Source: Flavobacterium sp. LC2016-01
GTDB lineage: Bacteria > Bacteroidota > Bacteroidia > Flavobacteriales > Flavobacteriaceae
Assembly: GCF_009711135.1 (NCBI RefSeq)
Contig: NZ_WMIC01000004.1
Span: forward strand, 310,001-374,000
Direction: 5' to 3'
Length of the DNA: 64,000 nt
Below the pieces are notes generated by a model, which was given only the letters and a program-made list of their open reading frames with translations, was not told the origin of the DNA and made no database searches. This document shows, piece by piece, positions 42,879 through 51,875 of this stretch. The first letter of the stretch is position 1, and each line of letters starts with the position of its first letter. The position numbers were made by a program, and so were the translations under genes.

Positions 42879-44480
42879 ATGAAAAAAATAATAGTATCAA
42901 TAATCACTTTTTCGCTATTGGCAGTTTCTTGCAGCGATTTTATTGAAAAAGAACAAAGAGGAACACAAACCTTAGAAAATTACTTTAAAACAGCGCAAGA
43001 GTGCGAAAACTATACAAACGAATTAACCCACAGGTTGTTACTTTCGAATGACTGGTGGACGTTACTTGCGCCGAGAGTTACCAACGAAATGTCGACTGAT
43101 GATGCCTGGATGGGTAACACAGGACAAGACAGCGGAGCGCATAGACCGGCTTCACAATACATTATTACGCCAGATAATATGGGTGATATGAACAGTATTT
43201 ATACGGCGCATTATTATACCATTCAGTCGGCTAATCTTGGATTAGAGAAAATGACTTTAGCGCCAATTACTGAAGCTCAAAAAAATCAATACATGGGTGA
43301 ATCTCTTTTTGTGAGAGCTTACTGTTATTATGAGTTGGTAAATCTTTTTGGAGATGTTCCTTTGTACACAACCTCTTTAGGAACTGGCGATTTGAAATTA
43401 AAACGCAGTCCAAAAGCTGATGTTTATGCTCAAATTGAAGCTGATTTAAAAGAATCGGCTGCAAAATTAGAAACTATCCCGGTTAACAGACAAGGAAGAA
43501 TAAACAAATGGGCCGCTTATGCATTATTGGCTCGTGTAACATTGTTCCAAGAAAAATGGGCTGATGCAAAACAATATTCAAACAAAGTAATTACAGAAGG
43601 GCCTTACGCGCTAGAAGCTGATTTCTTGAATATTTGGAATGTAAACAATCATAATGGAGTGGAGTCAATTCTTGAAGCACAATCTTCATCGGTTCAAGAT
43701 AAAAGTTTAGGTTCTATGCTTCCTACTTTGGCAGGAGCAAGAGGCGAAGACAAAAAGAATTTCCCAAGCAATGATGCTGCTGATGTTCTTGACGGTTGGG
43801 GATGGTGTATGCCAACAAGTGATTTAGAAAATGCTTATTTATCTGAAAATGATGTAATCCGTCGCAGAAGCACTATTACGAAATGGGGTGAAGCGGCTTA
43901 CGGTGATGAGGTTTTGAACCCAACGCACAAATTCAGCTTAAATGATAATAAATCAGGCCGTATCTGCCGTAAATATTATATTCCAATTGCAACACGCCGT
44001 TCATTAGATAAAAAAGATGGTCACTTGCCATTAAATATTCCGTTGATTCGTTTAGCTGAAATGTATTTGACAAGAGCCGAAGCTAGCTACCATACTGGTG
44101 GAGACGCTTTAGCAGATATCAACATCATCAGAGCGCGTGTAAAATTAGATCCTAAAACTGGACTTTCTGGACCAACTTTACTGAGACAAATTTATAAAGA
44201 ACGCCGTTTAGAATTGGCTTTTGAAGGAATGCGTTTATATGATATTCGCCGTGAGAAAGATCCAACAACAGGAAGACCAGTTATTGAATCTTTAATGGGA
44301 CCAAATGGAACTTTTGTTAAATACAACTTGAGTTCAACAGATCCTTACGAAACGACAAATTTGAGAGAACCTCAGGATAAAGGAATCAATTTTAACCCTG
44401 CAAAAAACTTATTGTGGCCAATTCCGCAGTTAGAAATTGACTTAAGTGGTGGTTTAATTACGCAAAATCCTGGATACTAA
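42879..44480 (+). CDS. susD: SusD/RagB-type surface lipoprotein
   Basis: A glycan-binding lipoprotein that forms the lid of the SusC pore. It begins with a lipoprotein signal (MKKIIVSIITFSLLAVSC). The tetratricopeptide-type helices include GESLFVRAYCYYELVNLFGD and WAAYALLARVTLFQEKWADA, and the C-terminal part has IPLIRLAEMYLTRAEASY and RQIYKERRLELAFEGMRLYD, all hallmarks of SusD. The length of 533 residues is typical. The stop codon directly abuts the ATG of the GH30 gene, implying tight coupling. Confidence 0.95.
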   Translation: MKKIIVSIITFSLLAVSCSDFIEKEQRGTQTLENYFKTAQECENYTNELTHRLLLSNDWWTLLAPRVTNEMSTDDAWMGNTGQDSGAHRPASQYIITPDNMGDMNSIYTAHYYTIQSANLGLEKMTLAPITEAQKNQYMGESLFVRAYCYYELVNLFGDVPLYTTSLGTGDLKLKRSPKADVYAQIEADLKESAAKLETIPVNRQGRINKWAAYALLARVTLFQEKWADAKQYSNKVITEGPYALEADFLNIWNVNNHNGVESILEAQSSSVQDKSLGSMLPTLAGARGEDKKNFPSNDAADVLDGWGWCMPTSDLENAYLSENDVIRRRSTITKWGEAAYGDEVLNPTHKFSLNDNKSGRICRKYYIPIATRRSLDKKDGHLPLNIPLIRLAEMYLTRAEASYHTGGDALADINIIRARVKLDPKTGLSGPTLLRQIYKERRLELAFEGMRLYDIRREKDPTTGRPVIESLMGPNGTFVKYNLSSTDPYETTNLREPQDKGINFNPAKNLLWPIPQLEIDLSGGLITQNPGY

Positions 44481-46118
44481 ATGAAGTTTGCTAATCAAAA
44501 TAAAGTAAGTCTGCTGTGTGCAGGCTTACTTTTCGCAAGCACTATATTTGTGAGTTGTGATTCTGAAAAATCGGATAATGCAGCTTCAGAAAGTACGGTT
44601 GCAGAATTAAATGTAAATCTGGATATGACCCTTCAGACTATGGAAAGTTTTGGAGCTTCAGATGCCTGGCAGTGTAATTTTATTGGAAGAAATTGGCCTT
44701 CTGATAAAAGAAATAAAATTGCCGATTTATTATTCAGCAAAGGAGTTGATGCAGATGGAAATCCAAAAGGAATCGGATTATCATTATGGCGTTTTAACCT
44801 TGGAGCAGGAAGTACAGAACAAGGCGATGCAAGTGATATTACGGATGAATGGAGACGTACAGAATGTTTTACAACTGACGGTGTAAGTTACAATATGAAT
44901 AAACAAGCCGGTCAGGTTTGGTTTATGAAAGCAGCTAGAGAACGTGGCGTTGAAAAATTACTGGCCTTCACCAACAGTGCACCAGTGTATTTGACGCAAA
45001 ACGGAAAAGCACACGCAAGTATCAAAGAATTTTATAATTTGAAAGATGGAAAAATGCCAGAATTGGCTGATTTCTGGGTTAATTCTTTAGATAAATTAAA
45101 AACAGAACAAGGTTTAACAATCGATTATGTGAGTCCGTTTAACGAACCACAATACGAATGGGACGGTTCCGCACAAGAAGGTTCGCCAGCTACAAATGCA
45201 AATATTTACAGTTTTGTAAATGTTTTGTCTCCAAAATTACAGTCAAAAGGACTTAGTGCTCAGATTGTTGTTGGAGAAGCAGGATCTTATGAATCGCTTT
45301 ACAAAACAGTTTCTGGAAAAGAAAGCAGATCAAATCAAATTGATTATTTCTTTGCTTCTAATTCTACTAAAAAAATCACAGGTTTAAGCAATGTAAAGAA
45401 AACTATTTCTGGACACAGCTACTGGCAAGCTTGGCCTTTGAGCGAAATGGTTTCTTCTAGACAAGCTGCTACTTCAAGAATTCAGTCGGTTGGCGGTGTT
45501 AGTCTTTGGTCTTCTGAATATTGTGTTTTAGAAAGCCCAGGAACTGCCGAATTGCCTGGCGGGGCAGGAGCAGGAAGAGATTTAGGAATGCCTCTTGCAC
45601 TTTGGACCGCGCGTATTATCAGCACTGATATCGCGCTTGGAGGTGTAACTTCTTGGCAATGGTGGACAGCAATTAGCCGTGGTGATTATAAAGACGGTTT
45701 GATTCATGTTGATGACAATGCAAGCAACGGAGCTGGAAACGCTGATTACTGCAAAAACGACGGATACATCAGAGATTCAAAAACACTTTGGGCTTTAGGA
45801 AACTTTTCGTTTTTCGTAAAACCAGGAATGGTAAGAGTTCAAATTCCAAGTGTTGATAATGCAACTGCTTTAAATGATGTTATGGTAACCGCTTACAAAG
45901 ATGCAGCTACTAAAAAACTAGTAATCGTTGCAGTTAACATCAGCAAATCGGCGAAAGCCTATAAATTGAATCTTGCAGGAGGAGCTTTGACGGATAATAA
46001 ATTAATACCCTATACAACTTCTGAAACTTTAAGTTTGAAGAAAGGAATAGCGGTTGATGCGGGGAGTTTAGAAATTCCGGCTAGGTCAGTGGTGACGTAC
46101 GTTGGGAATTATAAGTAG
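44481..46118 (+). CDS. GH30 hydrolase, lipoprotein (possible endo-beta-1,6-galactanase)
   Basis: A family GH30 enzyme of 545 residues with a lipoprotein signal (ASTIFVSCDSEKSD), so probably surface-bound. The TIM barrel has the acid/base E222 in PFNEPQYEW and the nucleophile E346 in WSSEYCVLE; a beta domain (about 440-545) follows. GH30 includes endo-beta-1,6-galactanases and xylanases. The GH43, GH51 and GH27 neighbours favour a galactanase acting on arabinogalactan, which is an inference. It starts immediately after the susD stop. Confidence 0.85.
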   Translation: MKFANQNKVSLLCAGLLFASTIFVSCDSEKSDNAASESTVAELNVNLDMTLQTMESFGASDAWQCNFIGRNWPSDKRNKIADLLFSKGVDADGNPKGIGLSLWRFNLGAGSTEQGDASDITDEWRRTECFTTDGVSYNMNKQAGQVWFMKAARERGVEKLLAFTNSAPVYLTQNGKAHASIKEFYNLKDGKMPELADFWVNSLDKLKTEQGLTIDYVSPFNEPQYEWDGSAQEGSPATNANIYSFVNVLSPKLQSKGLSAQIVVGEAGSYESLYKTVSGKESRSNQIDYFFASNSTKKITGLSNVKKTISGHSYWQAWPLSEMVSSRQAATSRIQSVGGVSLWSSEYCVLESPGTAELPGGAGAGRDLGMPLALWTARIISTDIALGGVTSWQWWTAISRGDYKDGLIHVDDNASNGAGNADYCKNDGYIRDSKTLWALGNFSFFVKPGMVRVQIPSVDNATALNDVMVTAYKDAATKKLVIVAVNISKSAKAYKLNLAGGALTDNKLIPYTTSETLSLKKGIAVDAGSLEIPARSVVTYVGNYK

Positions 46119-46129
46119 GAATAAAAAAA

Positions 46130-46225
46130 TTAACCGCAAAGTTCGCAAAGAAAATACGCAAAGTTCGCAAAGCTTATGCAAAACTTAGCGCACCTTGCGT
46201 AAAACTTAGCGCCCTTTGCGGTTAA
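46130..46225. repeat. inverted repeat, CCGCAAAGTTCGCAAAG family
   Basis: TTAACCGCAAAG (46130-46141) and CTTTGCGGTTAA (46214-46225) bound a block holding two direct copies of CGCAAAGTTCGCAAAG and two of AAAACTTAGCGC. It fills the space between the two GH30 genes. Confidence 0.88.
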
Positions 46226-46239
46226 ATAAAATAAAATAA

Positions 46240-47823
46240 ATGAAAAAAGTATATATCTCACTTTTTCTGGTAATGAGTTCGCTGTCATTTGCACAGCGAA
46301 CTGCCATTATCAGTACAGATAAAGTCGTTCAGACAATGGACGGTTTTGGAGGTTCTGATGCGTGGCGAACACAGTTTGTGGGAAAAAATTGGCCAGAACA
46401 AAAAAAGAATGCCATTGCCGATTTGCTTTTCAGTCAAGAAATTGATGCGCAGGGAAATCCAAAAGGAATTGGACTTTCGATCTGGAGATTCAATCTTGGT
46501 GCTGGAAGTACGGAACAAGGTGAAAACAGCAAAGTTTCTGACGAATGGAGAAGAAGCGAGTGTTTCCTAAATGCTGACGGAACTTATGATTTCACAAAAC
46601 AAGAAGGACAAAGATGGTTTTTGCAGGCCGCTAAAAAACGCGGTGTCGAAAAATTCTTGATTTTTACAAATAGTCCGCCGGTTTATATGACAAACAACGG
46701 TTTGTCTTTTGCCTCTCAAAAGAATAAACTGAATCTAAAAGATGGTGCAATTCCAAAATTTGCCGATTTCTTAGTTCAAAGTATTCAGGGACTAGAGAAA
46801 AAAGAAGGAATAAAATTCGATTACGTTAGTCCGATAAACGAACCTCAGTGGGAATGGATGCCAAAACACGGTGACACGAACAGTCAGGAAGGAACTCCGG
46901 CAACCAATCAGGAAATTTATGATTTGACCAAATCACTTTCAGAAAAACTGAAAGCTAACAAAATGAATACTGAAATTGTAATTGCTGAAGCGGCGCAAAT
47001 TGATTATTTGTATGAAAATGTAAATAAAGAAGATCGAGACAACCAAATTGATTTCTTCTTTGGAAAAACAAAAACAAACGTTTCGAAATTCTCCAATGTA
47101 AAAAATGTGATTCTCGGTCATAGTTATTTCACCACTTGGCCAGTTGAAAGACAAGTTTTAAGCAGAAAATTAATTGCTACGGAAATAAAAAGAAATCCAG
47201 GTTTGAAATATTGGCAATCGGAATATTGTATTTTAGAGAATCCGGGAGAAAATGAAATTCCGGGCGGTTCAGGCGGTGGAAGAGATTTAGGAATGCAGAC
47301 CGCTTTATTTGTGGCGCGTTTGATTCATAATGATATTGCAGTGGCAAATGCAGCTTCTTGGCAATGGTGGACATCAATTACTCGCGTTGATTATAAAGAT
47401 GGTTTGATTTATTTGGATGATGGAAAAAGCAAAGGCGGAACGGAGCCAAATTATGTGCGAAACGATGGAGAATTTCACGATTCAAAACTGCTTTGGGCTC
47501 TAGGAAATTATTCGCTTTTTGTACGTCCGGGAATGCAGCGCGTTGATGTTCCAAATCAAAACGAATTAGACGCCGCAAATGATGTAATGCTGACGGCGTA
47601 TAAAGATGTTCAAAACAAAAAACTGATTGTAGTTGCCGTAAACTGCGGAAAATCGGCTCAAAAATATAAGTTCGATTTATCAAAAGGAACTTTAAAAAAC
47701 AATGAGTTTACTCCGTATATTACATCTGAAACTTCAAATTTAAAAAGAAGTGATATTCAGAAAATTGATAATTTAGAGATTCCTGCGAGATCAGTAGTGA
47801 CGTTTGTGGGAGAAATGCAATAG
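46240..47823 (+). CDS. GH30 hydrolase, periplasmic paralogue
   Basis: A second GH30 enzyme, 527 residues, clearly a paralogue of the preceding gene (shared blocks such as GDGFGG/ESFGAS then SDAW, GIGLSIWRFNLGAGSTEQG). It has a plain Sec signal (MKKVYISLFLVMSSLSFAQ) rather than a lipobox. E201 in PINEPQWEW and E328 in WQSEYCILE are the predicted catalytic pair. An insert (MPKHGDTNSQEG) after the acid/base is the clearest active-site difference. The two copies may act in sequence, one outside and one in the periplasm. Confidence 0.85.
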   Translation: MKKVYISLFLVMSSLSFAQRTAIISTDKVVQTMDGFGGSDAWRTQFVGKNWPEQKKNAIADLLFSQEIDAQGNPKGIGLSIWRFNLGAGSTEQGENSKVSDEWRRSECFLNADGTYDFTKQEGQRWFLQAAKKRGVEKFLIFTNSPPVYMTNNGLSFASQKNKLNLKDGAIPKFADFLVQSIQGLEKKEGIKFDYVSPINEPQWEWMPKHGDTNSQEGTPATNQEIYDLTKSLSEKLKANKMNTEIVIAEAAQIDYLYENVNKEDRDNQIDFFFGKTKTNVSKFSNVKNVILGHSYFTTWPVERQVLSRKLIATEIKRNPGLKYWQSEYCILENPGENEIPGGSGGGRDLGMQTALFVARLIHNDIAVANAASWQWWTSITRVDYKDGLIYLDDGKSKGGTEPNYVRNDGEFHDSKLLWALGNYSLFVRPGMQRVDVPNQNELDAANDVMLTAYKDVQNKKLIVVAVNCGKSAQKYKFDLSKGTLKNNEFTPYITSETSNLKRSDIQKIDNLEIPARSVVTFVGEMQ

Positions 47824-47836
47824 TAGGAGTTTTATT

Positions 47837-47894
47837 AGTTTCAAGTTTCAGGTTTCACGTTTGCTCGCGAAACTTGAAACTTGAAACTTGAAAC
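47837..47894. repeat. inverted TGAAACT heptamers
   Basis: AGTTTCAAGTTTCAGGTTTC (47837-47856) faces three and a half direct TGAAACT copies (47869-47894), so the block can fold back on itself. It is the same heptamer as in 4712-4760. Confidence 0.85.
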
Positions 47895-47924
47895 AAAAAA
47901 AAATTAACTAAAAATAAAAATATA

Positions 47925-50345
47925 GTGTTAACTAAGAAAATTCTAATCCCCGTTTTACTCTTTTCATGTTTGTCTGCGAGCAGTCAAGTATCGTTTGGAG
48001 ATTCAAAGAAAATTAATGACAGCTGGAAATTCAATCTTCAGGAAACTCCAGATGCAAAAAACACAACATTTGATGACAGCAAATGGCAAAATGTAAATGT
48101 ACCTCATGATTGGAGCGTAAAAGGACAATTGAGTCCAACTTTAGCGAGCTGTCAAGGATATTTGCCAGGCGGTATTGCTTGGTACAGAAAATCAATCAAT
48201 ATTCCGCAAAGCAAATCGGGTGAGAAAGTGTATTTGTATTTTGAAGGTGTTTACAACAGAAGCGAAGTTTTTATCAACGGACATTCGTTAGGAAAACGTC
48301 CAAACGGATATATTTCTTTTGCTTATGATGCAACGCAATTCGTAAAATACGGCGGAGAAAATACAATTTCTGTTCGCGTAGATCACAGCCAAAGTGCCGA
48401 TTCAAGATGGTACACCGGTTCAGGTATTTACAGAAACGTTTGGGTAGTTTATGCAAATCCGGTTCATATTGCACAATGGGGGGTTTATGCGTATCCAGAA
48501 GTTAAAAAAGAAGCAGGAACTTTGAATGTTGAGGTTGATGTAGAAAACGGTTCTGCTTCAAAATCATCTTTAACAGTTGTAAACGAATTGTTTTCAAAAG
48601 ATGGAAAATCAGTAGCAAAAGCAACTTCTAAAATTGAGGTTGCAGCAAACCAAAACGGAAAAATTTCGGCTAAAATAAATGTCAAAAACCCGCAATTATG
48701 GGATTTAGAGAATCCGAATTTATACGAACTTAAAACAACAGTTTTAAAAGACGGAAAAGAGATTGACAAAACCGTGACAAAAACTGGTTTTAGAGATTTC
48801 ACATTCGATCCAAATAATGGTTTTGCGCTTAACGGAAAATGGATGAAAATGAAAGGTGTTTGTTTGCACCATGATGCAGGAGTTTTGGGTGCTGCTGTTC
48901 CAAGAGAAGTTTGGAAAACCAGATTAAAAACGTTGAAAGAAATAGGTGTAAATGCCATTCGTACAAGTCATAATCCTCAAGCTCCAGATTTCTACGAACT
49001 TTGCGACGAATTAGGGTTATTGGTTTTAAACGAAGCGTATGACGAATGGGAATTTCCAAAGCGTAAATGGTTAGAAGGCTGGAATTACGGAACTCCAGGT
49101 TTTGAAGGTTCATTTGATATTTTCGCAGATTATGCCGAAAAAGATTTGGAAGATTTCGTACGCCGTGACAGAAATCATCTTTCTGTATTTGCATGGAGTA
49201 TAGGAAATGAAGTTGATTACCCGAATGATCCTTATTCACATCCCGTTTTAGATAAAGGTAAAGACGGATTTGGACAAGCAGCTTACGGAGGTTATAAAAA
49301 AGATGCACCAGATGCAATGCGTCTTGGAGTGATTGCAAAACGTTTAGTTGCAGCAGTTAAAAAATATGATAAATCGCGTCCTACAACAGCCGGATTAGCT
49401 GGCGTTGCAATGTCTAACGAAACGGAATATCCGGGAGCTTTGGATATTACAGGATACAATTATACAGAAAGCAAGTACCAAACAGATCATGAAAAATATC
49501 CAAACCGAGTAATCTACGGAAGTGAGAATGTTCATGATATGGCTCCTTGGTTGGCAGTTAAAAACAACAAACATATTTTCGGGCAGTTCTTGTGGACAGG
49601 AATCGATTATTTAGGTGAATCTGGGAGATGGCCTTCTAGAGGATTTTACTCTGGATTAGTTGATTTTGCGGGTGTTATCAAACCTCGCGGTTATTTCCGT
49701 CAGTCATTATGGTCAGATAAACCAATGACATATGTTGGAACTTATCCGTTGAAAAATGAGAAAGATGTTTCTAAAGATGCATGGGCAATCTGGAATTACG
49801 AAGCTGGACAAAAAATTCGTGTAGTTTGTTATACAAATGCTGCAAAAGCACGTTTGGAATTAAACGGAAAAGTAGTTGGCGAAACGAAATTATATGACGA
49901 AAAAACGGGAATTATTTATTGGGATATTCCGTTTGCTTCAGGAAAACTAGAAGCAGTTGGTTTAGATGCAAATGATAAAGAAGTGAGCCGTTATGCAATA
50001 AATTCAACACAACAGCCAGTAGAATTAACAATTGCCGAAAAAGACATTACAATCAGCAAAGATAAAGGCGTTGCAAAAATTATGGTTCAGGTTAAGGATC
50101 AAAATGGTCTTCCGGTTATGCTTTCAGACAATGAAGTGACTTGTACCATCAGCGGACCAGGAACTTTATTAGGTCTTGAAGCTGGAAATAACAGTGACAT
50201 GACAGATTATACAGATAATATTCAAAGAGTTTTTCACGGGCATATTGCGGCTTACATTCAAGCGAATGGAGAAGCACAGCCTATCAAAGTTACTTTTACA
50301 AGCCAATGGTTAAAGCCTGTAGAAGTGACAATTAACGTGAAATAA
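47925..50345 (+). CDS. GH2 beta-galactosidase
   Basis: A periplasmic glycoside hydrolase family 2 enzyme of 806 residues, most likely a beta-galactosidase. A signal peptide (MLTKKILIPVLLFSCLSASS) precedes the sugar-binding domain (30-180, NVPHDWSVKGQLSP, SRWYTGSGIYRNVWV), an Ig domain, the TIM barrel (300-590) and two C-terminal beta domains. Acid/base E429 lies in WSIGNEVD and nucleophile E534 in YGSENVHD. The start is GTG; no ATG is suitable. The hairpin after the stop separates it from the GH27 gene. Confidence 0.9.
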   Translation: MLTKKILIPVLLFSCLSASSQVSFGDSKKINDSWKFNLQETPDAKNTTFDDSKWQNVNVPHDWSVKGQLSPTLASCQGYLPGGIAWYRKSINIPQSKSGEKVYLYFEGVYNRSEVFINGHSLGKRPNGYISFAYDATQFVKYGGENTISVRVDHSQSADSRWYTGSGIYRNVWVVYANPVHIAQWGVYAYPEVKKEAGTLNVEVDVENGSASKSSLTVVNELFSKDGKSVAKATSKIEVAANQNGKISAKINVKNPQLWDLENPNLYELKTTVLKDGKEIDKTVTKTGFRDFTFDPNNGFALNGKWMKMKGVCLHHDAGVLGAAVPREVWKTRLKTLKEIGVNAIRTSHNPQAPDFYELCDELGLLVLNEAYDEWEFPKRKWLEGWNYGTPGFEGSFDIFADYAEKDLEDFVRRDRNHLSVFAWSIGNEVDYPNDPYSHPVLDKGKDGFGQAAYGGYKKDAPDAMRLGVIAKRLVAAVKKYDKSRPTTAGLAGVAMSNETEYPGALDITGYNYTESKYQTDHEKYPNRVIYGSENVHDMAPWLAVKNNKHIFGQFLWTGIDYLGESGRWPSRGFYSGLVDFAGVIKPRGYFRQSLWSDKPMTYVGTYPLKNEKDVSKDAWAIWNYEAGQKIRVVCYTNAAKARLELNGKVVGETKLYDEKTGIIYWDIPFASGKLEAVGLDANDKEVSRYAINSTQQPVELTIAEKDITISKDKGVAKIMVQVKDQNGLPVMLSDNEVTCTISGPGTLLGLEAGNNSDMTDYTDNIQRVFHGHIAAYIQANGEAQPIKVTFTSQWLKPVEVTINVK

Positions 50346-50392
50346 GGTATTTTCTAAGTTAGAAAATTATTAATTAGTTATTTTAAATTTTC

Positions 50393-50433
50393 AATTAACC
50401 TGTCTGTATTTTTGGTTTACAGGCAGGTTAATT
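50393..50433. terminator. stem-loop between the GH2 and GH27 genes
   Basis: AATTAACCTGTCTGTA (50393-50408) and TACAGGCAGGTTAATT (50418-50433) form a 16-bp stem with one G-T pair. There is no long T-run after it, so it may attenuate or protect the RNA end. Confidence 0.65.
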
Positions 50434-50463
50434 GCATTTTACGATTAAAGTTTATTATATTTG
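50432..50463 (+). promoter_or_regulatory. promoter of the GH27-GH51 pair
   Basis: TTG at 50432-50434, a 21-base spacer and TATATTTG at 50456-50463 fit the Bacteroidota consensus; the ATG is 42 bases downstream. It suggests these genes can be read separately from the susCD transcript. Confidence 0.6.
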
Positions 50464-50504
50464 AAGTGTAAATTTTACATTTATTAATATCTAACCACAT
50501 TATA

Positions 50505-51875
50505 ATGAAAATTAAGAATAAAATTACTCTGATTTTAGGAGTTGTTTTGGTATCAATTTCTTCTAATGCTCAAAACAAAACATTCGCTAAAGAAGAATTT
50601 AAGCAATGGGCGCAAACACCGCCGATGGGCTGGAACAGCTGGGATTGTTACGGACCAACTGTAGAAGAACACGAAGTAAAAGCCAATGCCGATTATATGG
50701 CAAAAGAGCTTAAAAAATATGGTTGGGAATATATTGTTGTGGATATCAGATGGTTTGTAGAAAATGACAAAGCGGGCGGTTACAATCAGACTGATCCACG
50801 TTATGTGATGGATAAATTTGGAAGATACTTGCCAGCTGTCAACAGATTTCCTTCTGCAAAAGACGGACAGGGTTTTAAGCCTTTAGCCGATTATATTCAT
50901 AAAAAAGGATTGAAATTCGGAATCCACATTATGCGTGGTGTTCCTAAAAAAGCGGTTGAAGAAAAAATGCCAATTAAAGGCGCAAACGGAATTACGGCTG
51001 ACCAAATTTATTCAACAACTTTACAGTGCGAATGGCTGAGAGATAATTATACCGTTGTGGCAGACAAACCGGGAGCTCAGGAATATTACAATTCTATATT
51101 CGAATTATACGCACAATGGGGCGTTGATTTTATTAAAATTGACGATTTGTCAAGACCTTATCACGAGGGAGAAATTAACCTGATTAGAAATGCAATTGAC
51201 AAATGCGGACGCAAAATTGTATTGAGTACTTCGCCAGGTGAAACGCCAATTTCTGCCGCACCGCACGTAAGCACGCATGCAAATATGTGGAGAATGGTTG
51301 ACGACGTTTGGGACACTTGGCCACACATCACACATTTAATGGATGTTGCGCAAAAATGGTATCCTTACATTGCGCCAGGAACATGGCCAGATTGTGATAT
51401 GATTCCGCTTGGACGTATTTCAGTGCGTGGAGAACGCGGTGAAGACAGAATGACGCGTTTGACAAAAGACGAACAATATACTTTAATTACATTCTTCAAT
51501 ATTTTCAAATCGCCTTTATTTTTTGGTGGAGATTTGCCAAGCAATGATGCATTCACTTTGTCATTATTAACGAACAAAGATGTTGTAAAAATGCACAATG
51601 AAAGCACAGCAGTAAAACAGCTTTTTCAGAAAGACGGAAAAATTGCAGTGACTTCAAAAAATGCTAAAGACGGAAGTGTTTATTTGGCTTTGTTTAATAT
51701 TTCAGAAAAAGCTTCAGAAAAAGTTTCAGTAAATCTTGCAGACTTAGGGCTTTCAGGTTCAGTTGAAATTTTAAATATGTGGACAGGCGAAAAATCTAAA
51801 TTGTCTTCAAACGAAATTACTGCCGATTTAAAAGCGCATGCTTCAGTTTTATATCAATTAAAAGGCAAGAAATAA
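50505..51875 (+). CDS. GH27 alpha-galactosidase-like enzyme
   Basis: A periplasmic family GH27 enzyme of 456 residues, acting on terminal alpha-galactose or beta-L-arabinopyranose. A signal peptide (about 1-22) precedes the barrel start TPPMGWNSWDCYG. The nucleophile is D213 in FIKIDDLS and the acid/base is probably in RMVDDVWD at about 266-270. A short C-terminal beta domain follows (SVEILNMWTGEKS). The TAATG junction with the GH51 gene (stop and start share one base) indicates coupling. Beta-L-arabinopyranosidase activity would fit arabinogalactan. Confidence 0.87.
   Translation: MKIKNKITLILGVVLVSISSNAQNKTFAKEEFKQWAQTPPMGWNSWDCYGPTVEEHEVKANADYMAKELKKYGWEYIVVDIRWFVENDKAGGYNQTDPRYVMDKFGRYLPAVNRFPSAKDGQGFKPLADYIHKKGLKFGIHIMRGVPKKAVEEKMPIKGANGITADQIYSTTLQCEWLRDNYTVVADKPGAQEYYNSIFELYAQWGVDFIKIDDLSRPYHEGEINLIRNAIDKCGRKIVLSTSPGETPISAAPHVSTHANMWRMVDDVWDTWPHITHLMDVAQKWYPYIAPGTWPDCDMIPLGRISVRGERGEDRMTRLTKDEQYTLITFFNIFKSPLFFGGDLPSNDAFTLSLLTNKDVVKMHNESTAVKQLFQKDGKIAVTSKNAKDGSVYLALFNISEKASEKVSVNLADLGLSGSVEILNMWTGEKSKLSSNEITADLKAHASVLYQLKGKK

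Noticed and set aside
48829..49338. Long minus-strand frames opposite the GH2 gene (also 48485-48958)
   Set aside because: They lie wholly inside a well-supported GH2 gene, and their translations show no domain or signal pattern. They are antisense shadows.
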